Shown one piece after another: positions 49,276 through 57,839 of a stretch of 64,000 nucleotides of DNA; position 1 is the stretch's first letter; each line of letters opens with the position of its first letter. This DNA comes from Nocardiopsis flavescens (GTDB lineage: Bacteria > Actinomycetota > Actinomycetes > Streptosporangiales > Streptosporangiaceae). The DNA is taken from assembly GCF_900141985.1 (NCBI RefSeq), contig NZ_FQZK01000003.1, positions 62,001-126,000 on the forward strand. Reading direction: 5' to 3'. The position numbers and the translations under genes are program-made. The notes under the pieces are model-generated. The model saw only the letters and a program-made list of their open reading frames with translations. It ran no database searches and was not told the DNA's origin.

Positions 49276-51497
49276 GATCCTTGAGCGTATCCGCGCAGCC
49301 GGTGCGCCAGGGCGGTGTGCCTGCGCCCGGCGGAGGCGTTGCGCACCGCCTGGGCCAGCGCGCGGCGCGAACCGACCAGCACGACCAGGCGTTTGGCGCG
49401 GGTGATGCCGGTGTAGAGCAGATTGCGCTGGAGCATCATCCACGCGCTGGTGGTGACCGGGATCACCACGGCCGGGTACTCGCTGCCCTGGGAGCGGTGC
49501 ACCGTGATGGCGTAGGCGTGGGCCAGCTCGTCCAGCTCGGCGAAGTCGTAGGTGATGTCCTCCTCCTCGTCGGTGCGCACGGACAGCTCCTGCGCGACGG
49601 GGTCCAGGCCGGTGACGACGCCGAGGGTGCCGTTGAAGACGCCGTTGGCGCCCTTGTCGTAGTTGTTGCGGATCTGGGTGACCTTGTCGCCGACCCGGAA
49701 GATGCGGCCGCCGAAGCGCCGCTCGGGCACCCCCTCCCCCGCCGGGGTGAGGGCCTCCTGGAGGGCGGTGTTGAGGTTGCCCGCCCCGGCCGCGCCGCCC
49801 TTCATGGGGGTGAGGACCTGCACGTCGCGCCGCGGGTCCAGGCCGAACGTGCGCGGGATCCGGCGGGCCACCACGTCCACGGCCGTCAGCGCCGCGTCCT
49901 CGGACTCCTCGCACGGGAAGAGGAAGAAGTCGCGCATGCCCTCGAAGAGCAGCGGCTCGCCCCGGTTGATCCGGTGGGCGTTGGTGACGACCCCGGACTG
50001 CTGTGCCTGGCGGAACACCCGGGTGAGCCGGACGCTGGGGATCGGGGAGCCCTCGGCCAGCAGGTCGCGCAGCACCTGCCCGGCGCCGACCGACGGCAGC
50101 TGGTCGACGTCGCCCACCAGCACCAGGTGGGCCCCGGGCGGCACCGCCTTGATGAGCTTGTTGGCGAGGACGAGGTCGAGCATGGACGCCTCGTCCACCA
50201 CCAGCAGGTCGCAGTCCAGGGGGTTGTCGCGGTCGTAGGAGGCGTCGCCGCCGGGGCGCAGCTCCAGCAGGCGGTGGACGGTGGCGGCCTCGTGGCCGGT
50301 CAGCTCGGTGAGGCGCTTGGCGGCCCGGCCGGTGGGGGCGGCGAGCACCACCTTGGCGCCCTTGACGGCGGCCAGGGTGACGATGGAGGAGACCGTGAAG
50401 GACTTGCCGCAGCCGGGGCCGCCGGTGAGGACTCCGACCTTGCGGGTGAGCGCCTGGACCACGGCGGCGCGCTGCTCCTCGGCCAGCTCGGTGCCGGTGC
50501 GCCGGTGCAGCCAGTCCAGGGCCGCGTCCCAGTCGACGCCGGCGAAGGCGGGCAGCCGGTCGTGCGGGTGGTTCAGCAGCGTGAGCAGGCCGGCGGCGGC
50601 GCCGACCTCGGCGCGGTGGAAGGGCACCAGGTGGACGGCTCGGACCGGCTCCCCGTCGGGCCCGGGGACCTCCTCGCGGACCACGCCCTCCTCCTCCACC
50701 AGCCGGGACAGGCACTCGATGACCAGCCCGGAGTCCACCGCCAGGATCTTGACGGCGGCGGAGATGAGCTTCTCCTCCGGCAGGTGGCAGTGCCCGTCGC
50801 CGGTGGACTCCGACAGGGTGAACTGGATGCCGGCCATGACCCGCTGGGGGCTGTCGTGGGGGATGCCGACGGCCTGGGCGATGGTGTCGGCGGTCTTGAA
50901 GCCGATGCCCCACACGTCGGTGGCCAGCCGGTAGGGCTCCTTCTGGACGATCTCGATGGAGCCCTCGCCGTACTTCTTGAAGATGCGCACGGCCAGCGAG
51001 GTGCTCACCTGGACGCCCTGGAGGAAGACCATGACCTCCTTGATGGCCTTCTGCTCCTCCCAGGCGTCGGCGATGAGCCGGGTGCGCTTGGGTCCCAGCC
51101 CGGGCACCTCGATGAGGCGCGCCGGGTCCTGTTCGATGACGTCGAGGGCGTCGGTGCCGAAGTGGCCGACGATGCGCTCGGCCATCTTGGGGCCGATGCC
51201 CTTGATCAGGCCCGACCCCAGGTAGCGGCGGATGCCCTGGACGGTGGCGGGCAGCACCGTGGTGTAGTCGTCCACGTGGAACTGGCGGCCGTACTGGGGG
51301 TGGGAGCCCCAGCGGCCGTGCATGCGCAGTGCCTCCCCGGGCTGCACCCCCATGAGGGCGCCGACCACGGTGAGCAGGTCGGCGGAGCCGCGGCCGGTGT
51401 CGACCCGGGCGACGGTGTAGCCGGTCTCCTCGTTGGCGTAGGTGATGCGCTCCAGGACGCCCTGGACGACGGCGGGGGAGCGCTTCTCGTCTGACAC
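49257..51497 (-). CDS. recD2: RecD2-type SF1B DNA helicase
   Basis: 746 residues. The N-terminal OB and helix-hairpin-helix region (I-K-G-I-G-P-K-M-A and V-P-G-L-G-P-K-R, about 100-150) distinguishes RecD2 from RecBCD-type RecD. The motor has Walker A G-G-P-G-C-G-K-S (about 360-367), V-V-D-E-A-S-M, V-G-D-x-D-Q-L-P, and the late H-R-S-Q-G-S-E-Y motif. A 5'-3' helicase with roles in mismatch or replication-fork repair, independent of RecBC. The GTG start has GAGAGG upstream. It lies 15 bases after yjbR and overlaps mutT, forming a compact three-gene operon. Confidence 0.93.
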   Translation of the reverse strand: MSDEKRSPAVVQGVLERITYANEETGYTVARVDTGRGSADLLTVVGALMGVQPGEALRMHGRWGSHPQYGRQFHVDDYTTVLPATVQGIRRYLGSGLIKGIGPKMAERIVGHFGTDALDVIEQDPARLIEVPGLGPKRTRLIADAWEEQKAIKEVMVFLQGVQVSTSLAVRIFKKYGEGSIEIVQKEPYRLATDVWGIGFKTADTIAQAVGIPHDSPQRVMAGIQFTLSESTGDGHCHLPEEKLISAAVKILAVDSGLVIECLSRLVEEEGVVREEVPGPDGEPVRAVHLVPFHRAEVGAAAGLLTLLNHPHDRLPAFAGVDWDAALDWLHRRTGTELAEEQRAAVVQALTRKVGVLTGGPGCGKSFTVSSIVTLAAVKGAKVVLAAPTGRAAKRLTELTGHEAATVHRLLELRPGGDASYDRDNPLDCDLLVVDEASMLDLVLANKLIKAVPPGAHLVLVGDVDQLPSVGAGQVLRDLLAEGSPIPSVRLTRVFRQAQQSGVVTNAHRINRGEPLLFEGMRDFFLFPCEESEDAALTAVDVVARRIPRTFGLDPRRDVQVLTPMKGGAAGAGNLNTALQEALTPAGEGVPERRFGGRIFRVGDKVTQIRNNYDKGANGVFNGTLGVVTGLDPVAQELSVRTDEEEDITYDFAELDELAHAYAITVHRSQGSEYPAVVIPVTTSAWMMLQRNLLYTGITRAKRLVVLVGSRRALAQAVRNASAGRRHTALAHRLRGYAQGSWTETP

Positions 51498-51512
51498 CCG
51501 GGCCCCTCTCCG

Positions 51513-51893
51513 TCAGCCGCTCTCGGGCAGGTCGTCGCCGAGCACGGCCAGCACGCGCTCCCGGTCGGCGCGGCGCAGGCCGCGGGCGACCAGGACGTAG
51601 GAGTCGCGCAGCATCTCCAGGACCTCGTCCCCGGGGACGGTGCCGTCCAGGGCGACGGTGTTCCAGTGGTCCTTGTTCATGTGGTAGCCGGGGGTGACGC
51701 CGGTGAAGCGGTCGCGCAGCTCCAGGGCGTGCAGCGGGTCGCACTTGAGGTTGGCGGCGGGGTCGTCGCCCGCCCACAGCAGTGCGAACATCCGGTCGCA
51801 CACCTTGTACACGAGTGTGCCGGGCCCGAAGGGCTCGGTCTCGACGGCCTCGGGGAACCACAGGGCGGCGTCGATGAAACGGGTGGGCTTCAC
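51513..51893 (-). CDS. MmcQ/YjbR-family protein
   Basis: 126 residues with a CyaY/YjbR-type DNA-binding fold: F-P-E-A-V-E-T-E-P-F-G near the N-terminus, then the K-C-D-P segment and H-M-N-K-D-H-W-N-T-V, which is the family signature. Function unknown. GTG start with AGGAGG upstream. First gene of the yjbR-recD2-mutT operon and divergent from hicA. Confidence 0.85.
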   Translation of the reverse strand: MKPTRFIDAALWFPEAVETEPFGPGTLVYKVCDRMFALLWAGDDPAANLKCDPLHALELRDRFTGVTPGYHMNKDHWNTVALDGTVPGDEVLEMLRDSYVLVARGLRRADRERVLAVLGDDLPESG

Positions 51894-52000
51894 GGCGTTC
51901 GCCTCCTCTCCTCCCCGAGCCTGCCAGACACCGCGGACTTTCGGAGCCGCCGGCCGGTATCCCCCCGCCGAGGTCCTGGCCCGGGAACGCCCCTTCGAGT

Positions 52001-52018
52001 AGTATCAATAATGATACT
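52001..52018 (+). promoter_or_regulatory. HicAB operator
   Basis: A perfect inverted repeat AGTATCA-N4-TGATACT directly before hicA. GATACT (52013-52018) doubles as a -10 candidate 8 bases before the GTG, so repressor binding would block transcription. HicB C-terminal domains normally bind such sites. Confidence 0.65.
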
Positions 52019-52026
52019 TTGACCGC

Positions 52027-52275
52027 GTGCCGAACATCGACGACCTCCTTTCCCTGATGCGGAACCGACCGGCATCGATGAGGTTCTCCGACCTCGAACG
52101 GGTGTGCAGGCATTACTTCGGAGAGCCCCGGCAGGCCGGGGGCTCGCATCAGGTCTACAAGATGCCCTGGCCCGGGGACCCCCGGGTGAACATCCAGAAC
52201 GACCGGGGCAAGGCGAAGCCCTACCAGGTCAAGCAGGTTCTGGCCGCGATCACGAGGCTGGAGGAAGAGTCATGA
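52027..52275 (+). CDS. hicA: HicA-family toxin
   Basis: 82 residues. The HicA dsRBD-like fold is recognisable from G-G-S-H-Q-V-Y-K, with the conserved active His, and the C-terminal V-N-I-Q-N-D-R-G-K-A-K-P-Y-Q-V-K-Q-V-L, which matches the usual Q-x-x-x-G-x-A-K-P-Y-Q block. HicA toxins cleave mRNA. The GTG start appears leaderless. Its stop codon overlaps the ATG of hicB (ATGA). Confidence 0.85.
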   Translation: MPNIDDLLSLMRNRPASMRFSDLERVCRHYFGEPRQAGGSHQVYKMPWPGDPRVNIQNDRGKAKPYQVKQVLAAITRLEEES

Positions 52276-52628
52276 GCAGAGCAGACCACTACGCCTACCG
52301 TGTGCGCTGGTCGGCGGAGGACGAGTCCTACCTCGGCACCGTCGCCGAGCTCCCCTCCCTGTCCTGGCTCGCCGACGACCGCACCGCGGCGTTCACGGGC
52401 ATACAGGAACTCGCCGCGGATGTCGTGGAGGACATGCTCGCCTCCGGGGAACAGCCCCCCGAGGCCCTCGCCGACCGCTCCTATTCGGGCAAGTTCATGG
52501 TCCGGGTACCGCCGGAGGTACACAGGCGGCTGAACATCGAGGCCGCCGAACAACAGGTCTCGTTGAACCGGCTGGTATCCGCGCGACTGTCGGCGGCCAC
52601 GGGGACCTGTACCCCGCCCGCAGCCTGA
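52272..52628 (+). CDS. hicB: HicB-family antitoxin
   Basis: 118 residues. The N-terminal partial RNase-H fold (Y-R-V-R-W-S-A-E-D-E-S-Y-L-G-T-V-A-E-L-P) is the HicB toxin-binding domain and the C-terminus is a ribbon-helix-helix (F-M-V-R-V-P-P-E-V-H-R-R-L ... V-S-L-N-R-L-V). It neutralises HicA and represses the operon through the operator at 52001-52018. Overlapping start codon gives coupled synthesis. Confidence 0.87.
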   Translation: MSRADHYAYRVRWSAEDESYLGTVAELPSLSWLADDRTAAFTGIQELAADVVEDMLASGEQPPEALADRSYSGKFMVRVPPEVHRRLNIEAAEQQVSLNRLVSARLSAATGTCTPPAA

Positions 52629-52644
52629 GCGGGGAAAGCGAGGG

Positions 52645-52666
52645 CCCCGCCCCGGTCGAGGCGGGG
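52645..52666. terminator. Hairpin between HicB and the coiled-coil membrane protein
   Basis: A 7-bp stem (52645-52651 with 52660-52666) with an 8-base loop between convergent stop codons. Modest stability. Confidence 0.4.
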
Positions 52667-52673
52667 GCGCGGG

Positions 52674-53720
52674 TCAGCCGGGCGGTCCGTCGGCCGTGAG
52701 GTCGGAGAGGCGCAGGGCGAGTTCCTGGGCGCGTACGAGGGAGGCCAACTGCTCGTCGTGGAGGCCGTGGGCGGCGCCGGAGCCGACGACGCGGTCGGCG
52801 ATCGCGTCGAACTCGCGGGCCGAGGCGGCGTCGTCGCGCTCGTCCTCGAAGGCGCGCACGCGTCGGGCGTACTCCTCCAGGAGCCCGATCCGCCGCTCCA
52901 GGTGGCCGCGCTCCCCGGCCAGGGCCGCGCGGGCCCGTTCGGCGGCCGCGCGGGAGCGCTCCCCGGCGACCGGGGTGCCGGCGGCGCGCGCCGCCTCGTC
53001 GGACAGGCGGGCCAGGCCGCGGGCGACGGTCCACTCGGTCTCGGCCAGGACCACCCGGTTGCGCACGGTGTCCAGCAGCAGCCCCTCGCGGTGCGGCTCC
53101 GAGCACAGGACGGCGTCCACCGCGCGCCGGGCGCGCTCCAGCAGCTCCCGGTACTCCCCCTCCACGTGCTCGGGCAGGACGTAGCGGCCGGACAGGGACT
53201 CCAGGGCCCGGCGGGGGTCGCGGCGCGCCCGCGCCCCCTCGGCCAGGCGCACGGAGAACGTATAGGCGGCGACCAGCGCAAGGGTGGAAAGGACGAGCAC
53301 GGGCAGGGACGCGTCCGTCGAGGGCAGCCGGAAGGCCGCGAACAGGAACACCGCCGCGTAGGCGGCGTGCAGGGTGTTCCAGCGCCTCTCCCTCAGCCCC
53401 CGCCCCGTCGCCGGGCCGGCGAGGGCGACCAGCAGCGCCCGCCTCTGCGCGTCCGGCAGCTGCGGGTCCAGGGTGGCGCGCCCCTCCCCCGGGGCGAGCA
53501 GGCGGGCGCGCACGTCGTGGCCCAGCGGGGTGAGGCCGAGGAACCCCTGGGAGGTGCGCTCCGCCAGTCCGAGGCCGATGAGCGCCGCGTTGCCCGGCGC
53601 CCCCAGGTACACCGGCGACCACACGTGCGGGGCGTCCGGCAGCGGTGCCGCGCCCAGCAGGGCGTCGGCCTGTCCGGGGCCCAGGCGGATCGTACGGCCG
53701 TCGTCGAGTGTGACGTCCAA
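52674..53720 (-). CDS. Coiled-coil membrane protein, unknown
   Basis: 348 residues from TTG, with GAGGAA 4 bases upstream. The N-terminal 110 residues are soluble (D-D-G-R-T-I-R-L-G-P-G-Q then a winged-helix-like stretch, L-G-L-A-E-R-T-S-Q-G-F-L-G-L-T-P-L-G). Two hydrophobic segments follow (about 117-133 and 140-156). The long C-terminal part (about 170-345) is charged and helical with heptad-like Leu/Ala spacing, probably a coiled coil. The region around 215-235 contains V-V-L-A-E-T-E-W-T-V-A-R. I do not recognise the family. Its start is 130 bases from the divergent kinase gene. Confidence 0.65.
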   Translation of the reverse strand: MDVTLDDGRTIRLGPGQADALLGAAPLPDAPHVWSPVYLGAPGNAALIGLGLAERTSQGFLGLTPLGHDVRARLLAPGEGRATLDPQLPDAQRRALLVALAGPATGRGLRERRWNTLHAAYAAVFLFAAFRLPSTDASLPVLVLSTLALVAAYTFSVRLAEGARARRDPRRALESLSGRYVLPEHVEGEYRELLERARRAVDAVLCSEPHREGLLLDTVRNRVVLAETEWTVARGLARLSDEAARAAGTPVAGERSRAAAERARAALAGERGHLERRIGLLEEYARRVRAFEDERDDAASAREFDAIADRVVGSGAAHGLHDEQLASLVRAQELALRLSDLTADGPPG

Positions 53721-53850
53721 GCGGTTCCTCGGGGGGAAGGGGGTACCGCCACCTTTATATCGGACGCGCTCCGGGCGGCCGGTCCCCGTCGCCGGGCCGG
53801 GCGGTGGATAGACTCCCGCTCACGTCACCCCCAGACCCCCGGGAGCCCCC

Positions 53851-54888
53851 ATGAAGGCGCGCGGCATCCGCAGGCTCCGCCCCCTGGAGGCCGGTGACCC
53901 GGAGGAGGTCGGCGGCCACCGCATCGTGGGCCGGGTCGGGGCGGGCGGTATGGGCACCGTCTACGCCGCGGCCTCCCCCGGTTCGGGCGGCTACCTGGCG
54001 GTCAAGGTGATCCACGCCGAGCAGGCCTCGGACCCGCGGTTCCGGGACCGCTTCGCCCTGGAGGCCCGGCTGCTGGCGCGGGTGAACAGCCCCGCGGTGG
54101 CCCGTTTCGTGCGGGCCGACGTGCAGGCCGAGCTGCCGTGGATGATCACCGAGTACGTGCCCGGCCCGACCCTGCGCCACCACGTGGAGCGGTTCGGCCG
54201 GCTGAAGAAGGGGATGCTGCTCGGGGTCGCGGCCGGTACGGCCGAGGCGCTGCGCGCCGTCCACGCCGCCGGGGTGGTGCACCGCGACCTCAAGCCGGGC
54301 AACGTGGTGCTGTCGGCCAAGGGGCCCAAGCTGGTGGACTTCGGGATCGCGCACCCCGTGGAGGACCCCGACCCCACCAAGTGGATCCGGCTGCGGCGGA
54401 TGCGCCGCGCCTACCGCGATCTCAAGCTGCCCTCGCCGGAGTCGCTGCCCGACGAGCGGATCACCGCGTGGGTGGACAAGCTGGGCACGCCCGGATGGAT
54501 CAGCCCCGAGCAGTACTCGCGCCGGCCGACCACCCAGCGCTCGGACGTGTTCCTGTGGGGGGCGACGGTGGCGTTCGCCGCCCTGGGCCACGACCCGTTC
54601 GGCCGGGCCGCCGCCAAGGAGATGGCCCGGCGGGTGCTGTTCGAGGAGCCCGACCTGGAGTACCTGCCTCCGGGGCTGAAGGCGCTGGTGGAGGCGGCCG
54701 TGGCCAAGGAGCCCGGGGAGCGGCCCGACGCGTCCGGGCTGCTGGCGCGGGTGCTGGAGCTGGACGGGGCGCCGGGACTGCGCGAGCTGATGGAGCGGTG
54801 CTGGACCGGGGTGGCGGTGCGCCCGCCGGAGCCGCCCCGGAGGAGGCCGCGCCTCCTCGGCGGGGAGAGGGGTCAGAGCAGGCCGTAG
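53851..54888 (+). CDS. Serine/threonine protein kinase, soluble
   Basis: 345 residues with a complete Hanks-type domain: G-loop G-A-G-G-M-G (30-35), Lys 52, catalytic loop H-R-D-L-K-P-G-N (144-151), D-F-G (163-165) and the S-P-E motif (218-220) in place of A-P-E. The activation segment is about 58 residues, longer than the usual 30-odd because of a basic insert (W-I-R-L-R-R-M-R-R-A-Y-R). There is no transmembrane segment or sensor domain. GGGAG precedes the ATG by 5 bases. Its 3' end overlaps that of the convergent membrane protein by 16 bases. Confidence 0.9.
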   Translation: MKARGIRRLRPLEAGDPEEVGGHRIVGRVGAGGMGTVYAAASPGSGGYLAVKVIHAEQASDPRFRDRFALEARLLARVNSPAVARFVRADVQAELPWMITEYVPGPTLRHHVERFGRLKKGMLLGVAAGTAEALRAVHAAGVVHRDLKPGNVVLSAKGPKLVDFGIAHPVEDPDPTKWIRLRRMRRAYRDLKLPSPESLPDERITAWVDKLGTPGWISPEQYSRRPTTQRSDVFLWGATVAFAALGHDPFGRAAAKEMARRVLFEEPDLEYLPPGLKALVEAAVAKEPGERPDASGLLARVLELDGAPGLRELMERCWTGVAVRPPEPPRRRPRLLGGERGQSRP

Positions 54889-55418
54889 TGGGCGCGGGCC
54901 TGGCGGCCGAACATGACGGTGACCATGTACACCGCGAAGCCCAGCGGGACCGCGGCCTCCCAGACGCCCGAGACCAGGTTCCAGGCCAGCAGCGCGCCCG
55001 CGGCGCCGTGGAAGAGCACCACGCCCCAGAACACGCCGACGGTGCGGCGCCGGATGCGTGCGGCCAGCAGGGTGGACAGCACCCCGTAGACACCGGTGAC
55101 CAGGGCCAGGACGAGGATCACTGACCGCATGGCCTCCACGCCCAGCTCCATCCGCACGCCCTGCTCGGCGAGCATCTCCGCCTGGACGGCCAGCGCCTCC
55201 TCCATCTGCGCCTGGGGGATGACCAGGCCCTGGACGAAGAGCAGCGCCATGGCGATGCCGCAGGCGCCGCCGATGAACATCAGGATGCGCACGACCGCCA
55301 CCCTGCGGGGCAGGGGCGCGTCCGGGCGCAGCGCCGCGAAGCTCGCCTCGAAGTCGGGCAGGTCCCCGGGCGGCCGGACGCCGTCGGGCTCATAGGGGTC
55401 CTGGCCAGAGGGAGCCAC
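54873..55418 (-). CDS. Four-transmembrane protein, unknown
   Basis: 181 residues: a proline-rich cytoplasmic N-terminus (1-40), hydrophobic segments (about 43-66, 97-118, 128-148, 154-172), and a charged loop containing Q-A-E-M-L-A-E-Q between the first two. GGAGG lies upstream of the GTG start. Its last 16 bases overlap the end of the kinase gene on the opposite strand. No family recognised. Confidence 0.7.
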   Translation of the reverse strand: MAPSGQDPYEPDGVRPPGDLPDFEASFAALRPDAPLPRRVAVVRILMFIGGACGIAMALLFVQGLVIPQAQMEEALAVQAEMLAEQGVRMELGVEAMRSVILVLALVTGVYGVLSTLLAARIRRRTVGVFWGVVLFHGAAGALLAWNLVSGVWEAAVPLGFAVYMVTVMFGRQARAHYGLL

Positions 55419-55669
55419 GGCCGTCCTCCAAGGGGTTCAGGGGTCACCGACCCCCTCATGGTAGGGCCCGGAGGAAAGGACGAAGCCTGCGGCGGGTGAT
55501 TCGGATGGGTCGAAAAATCATCATTGGTACGGCAGATTCCACAAATCGTAACCCTGGGGCCCCTGACCACCGGTGGGGATGACCTCTAGGGTTGCGTCTC
55601 TGGGCCGCCCTCCACCCCGAGCGGAGCACACGGCCGTCCCCCGATCCCCCTCGAAGGAGCACGGAACCC

Positions 55670-57784
55670 ATGTCCAGATTCGTGCGCGCCTCGGCCGCGC
55701 TGGTGCTGACGGGCGCTCTCACGGTGCCCCTCGCCCCCGCGGCGGGTGCCGCCGGCGTCCCGCTGGAGCCCGTCTCCGGCGACACCGGGTTCACGCTGAC
55801 GATCCTGCACTCCAACGACCCGGAGTCCCAGCTGCTGGCCGCCTCCGGGCAGGACGACTTCGGCGGAGCCGCCCGGTTCGCCGCCCTGATGGACCGGCTG
55901 CGCGACGCGGAGGAGTCCGGCGCGCCCTACGAGGGCGAGTCCGAGAACCGCGGGGTGGTGACCGTCAACTCCGGCGACATGTACCTGCCGGGCCCGGAGT
56001 TCGCCGCCTCCCGCGAGGACGGCGCGCCGTTCTACGACGCGGTCGCCGCCCGGTACGCGGGCTACGACGCGATCTCGATGGGCAACCACGAGTTCGACTT
56101 CGGCCCCGACGTGTACGCGGAGTTCATCGGGCAGCTGCCCGGCGTGCCGGTGGTCGCTGCCAACGTGGACGTCTCCGGCGAGCCGGCGCTGGCCGAGCTG
56201 GAGGAGGCCGGCCGGATCGCGCCCAGCACGGTCGTGGAGACGGGCGGGCAGCGCGTCGGCATCGTCGGCGCCCTCTACCCGCCGCTGGCCACCATCACCA
56301 GTCCGCGCGACGTGGTGGTCGAGGACCTGATCGCCCCGGTCCAGGCCGAGGTGGACCGCCTGGACGCCGACGGCGTCGACAAGGTCGTCCTGATCTCGCA
56401 CCTCCAGAACATCACCTACGAGGAGCGGGTCGCCCGGGAGCTGACCGGGATCGACGCGATCGTCGCGGGCGGCGGCCACGAGGTCATGGCCGGAGCCGGC
56501 GACGCCCTGGTCCCCGGCGACGAGGTCACCGTCCACCCGGGCACCGGCGAGCCGCTCTCCTACCCTCTGACGGCGGTCAACCCCGACGGCGAGACCGTGC
56601 CGATCGTGACGGCGGGCTCCAACTACAAGTACGTGGGGCGCCTGGTCCTGAACTTCGACGCCGACGGCAACGTCACGTCGGTGTCGGAGCGCTCCGGCAC
56701 CGTCCGGGTGTCGGGCACCGGGGACGACGCGGTGGCCCCGCACGCCGAGGTCGAGGCGCAGGTCACCAAGCCGGTCTCCGACTACGTGGCCGAGCTGGCC
56801 GAGACCGTGGTCGCCGAGAGCGAGGTGGACCTCAACGGCGTCCAGAACCCGGGCGTGCGCACCCAGGAGACCAACCTGGGCAACCTGGTGGCGGACGGGC
56901 TGCTGGACACCGGCGTGCGCAACGCCTCCCGGTACGGGGTGCCCGAGCCGCAGATCGGCATCCAGAACGGCGGCGGCATCCGCAACGCCTCGGTGATCCC
57001 GGCGGGCCCGCTGAGCGTGCTGGACACCTACTCGGTCGCCCCGTTCGCCAACCAGGTGGCCGTGGTGCCCGACCTCCCGCGCTCCCAGGTCAAGGAGCTG
57101 CTGGAGCAGGGCGTGGCCGCGGCCCCGGCCGCCAACGGCGGCTTCATGCAGGTGGCGGGCGTGAACTTCGCCTACGACCCGGAGCGCACCGCCCAGGTCG
57201 CCGCGGAGGACGGCACCGTCACCACCCCGGGCGAGCGCGTCCGCAACGCGATCCTGCACGACGGCACGGTCATCGTGCGGGACGGCGAGGTCGTGGACGG
57301 CGACCCGATCACGGTGGTGACCAACGACTTCTCGGCGCGGGGCGGCGACCTCTACCCCTTCCGCGGGGCCGACTTCACCGTGGTGGGCTCCACCTACCAG
57401 GCGGCCCTGGAGCTGCTGGTCTCCGACACCCTGGACGGCCGGATCACCGAGGCCGCCTACCCCGAGGGCGGCTCCGGCCGCATCGTCGTGGGCGAGGAGG
57501 CGACCGTACCCGAGCCGGGCACCGGACCGGGCCCGTCGCCGTCGCCGTCCCCGACGGGCGGGCCGACCGACGGTCCCACGGACGGGCCCACCGACGACCC
57601 CTCCGACCCCGGGACCCAGGGCCCGAAGCCGGGCGACGACGGCAAGGGCGGCTCGCTGCCCCGGACCGGTACCGCGCTCCTGGGCCTGGTCGCGGCCGCC
57701 GTGGTCGCGGTGGGCGCGGGCGGTACCGCGATGTACCTGAGCCGCAGGCGCAGGGCCGCGGCCGACGGCGCGCCGGACGCCTGA
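55670..57784 (+). CDS. Cell-wall-anchored 5'-nucleotidase/metallophosphatase
   Basis: 704 residues. A signal peptide (1-27) is followed by a calcineurin-like metallophosphatase (about 40-330) with N-D-P-E (Glu in the position often held by His), N-S-G-D, G-N-H-E-F-D and G-G-G-H-E, then a 5'-nucleotidase C-terminal domain (about 365-560) with N-L-V-A-D and Q-N-G-G-G-I-R. The tail has a Pro/Ser/Asp linker, the sortase motif L-P-R-T-G (663-667), a hydrophobic segment and R-R-R-R. It probably releases phosphate and nucleoside from extracellular nucleotides at the cell wall. AAGGAG precedes the ATG. The 251 bases before it contain an AT-richer stretch near 55500 but no clear promoter. Confidence 0.9.
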   Translation: MSRFVRASAALVLTGALTVPLAPAAGAAGVPLEPVSGDTGFTLTILHSNDPESQLLAASGQDDFGGAARFAALMDRLRDAEESGAPYEGESENRGVVTVNSGDMYLPGPEFAASREDGAPFYDAVAARYAGYDAISMGNHEFDFGPDVYAEFIGQLPGVPVVAANVDVSGEPALAELEEAGRIAPSTVVETGGQRVGIVGALYPPLATITSPRDVVVEDLIAPVQAEVDRLDADGVDKVVLISHLQNITYEERVARELTGIDAIVAGGGHEVMAGAGDALVPGDEVTVHPGTGEPLSYPLTAVNPDGETVPIVTAGSNYKYVGRLVLNFDADGNVTSVSERSGTVRVSGTGDDAVAPHAEVEAQVTKPVSDYVAELAETVVAESEVDLNGVQNPGVRTQETNLGNLVADGLLDTGVRNASRYGVPEPQIGIQNGGGIRNASVIPAGPLSVLDTYSVAPFANQVAVVPDLPRSQVKELLEQGVAAAPAANGGFMQVAGVNFAYDPERTAQVAAEDGTVTTPGERVRNAILHDGTVIVRDGEVVDGDPITVVTNDFSARGGDLYPFRGADFTVVGSTYQAALELLVSDTLDGRITEAAYPEGGSGRIVVGEEATVPEPGTGPGPSPSPSPTGGPTDGPTDGPTDDPSDPGTQGPKPGDDGKGGSLPRTGTALLGLVAAAVVAVGAGGTAMYLSRRRRAAADGAPDA

Positions 57785-57794
57785 CCGACACGTC

Positions 57795-57820
57795 GGGGCC
57801 CCGCCTCCGGGCGGGGCCCC
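57795..57820. terminator. Terminator of nucleotidase gene
   Basis: A perfect 11-bp stem (57795-57805 with 57810-57820) with a 4-base loop, 10 bases after the stop codon; the next gene converges. Confidence 0.7.
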
Positions 57821-57839
57821 TCGTGCTCCTGCCGGCGCG

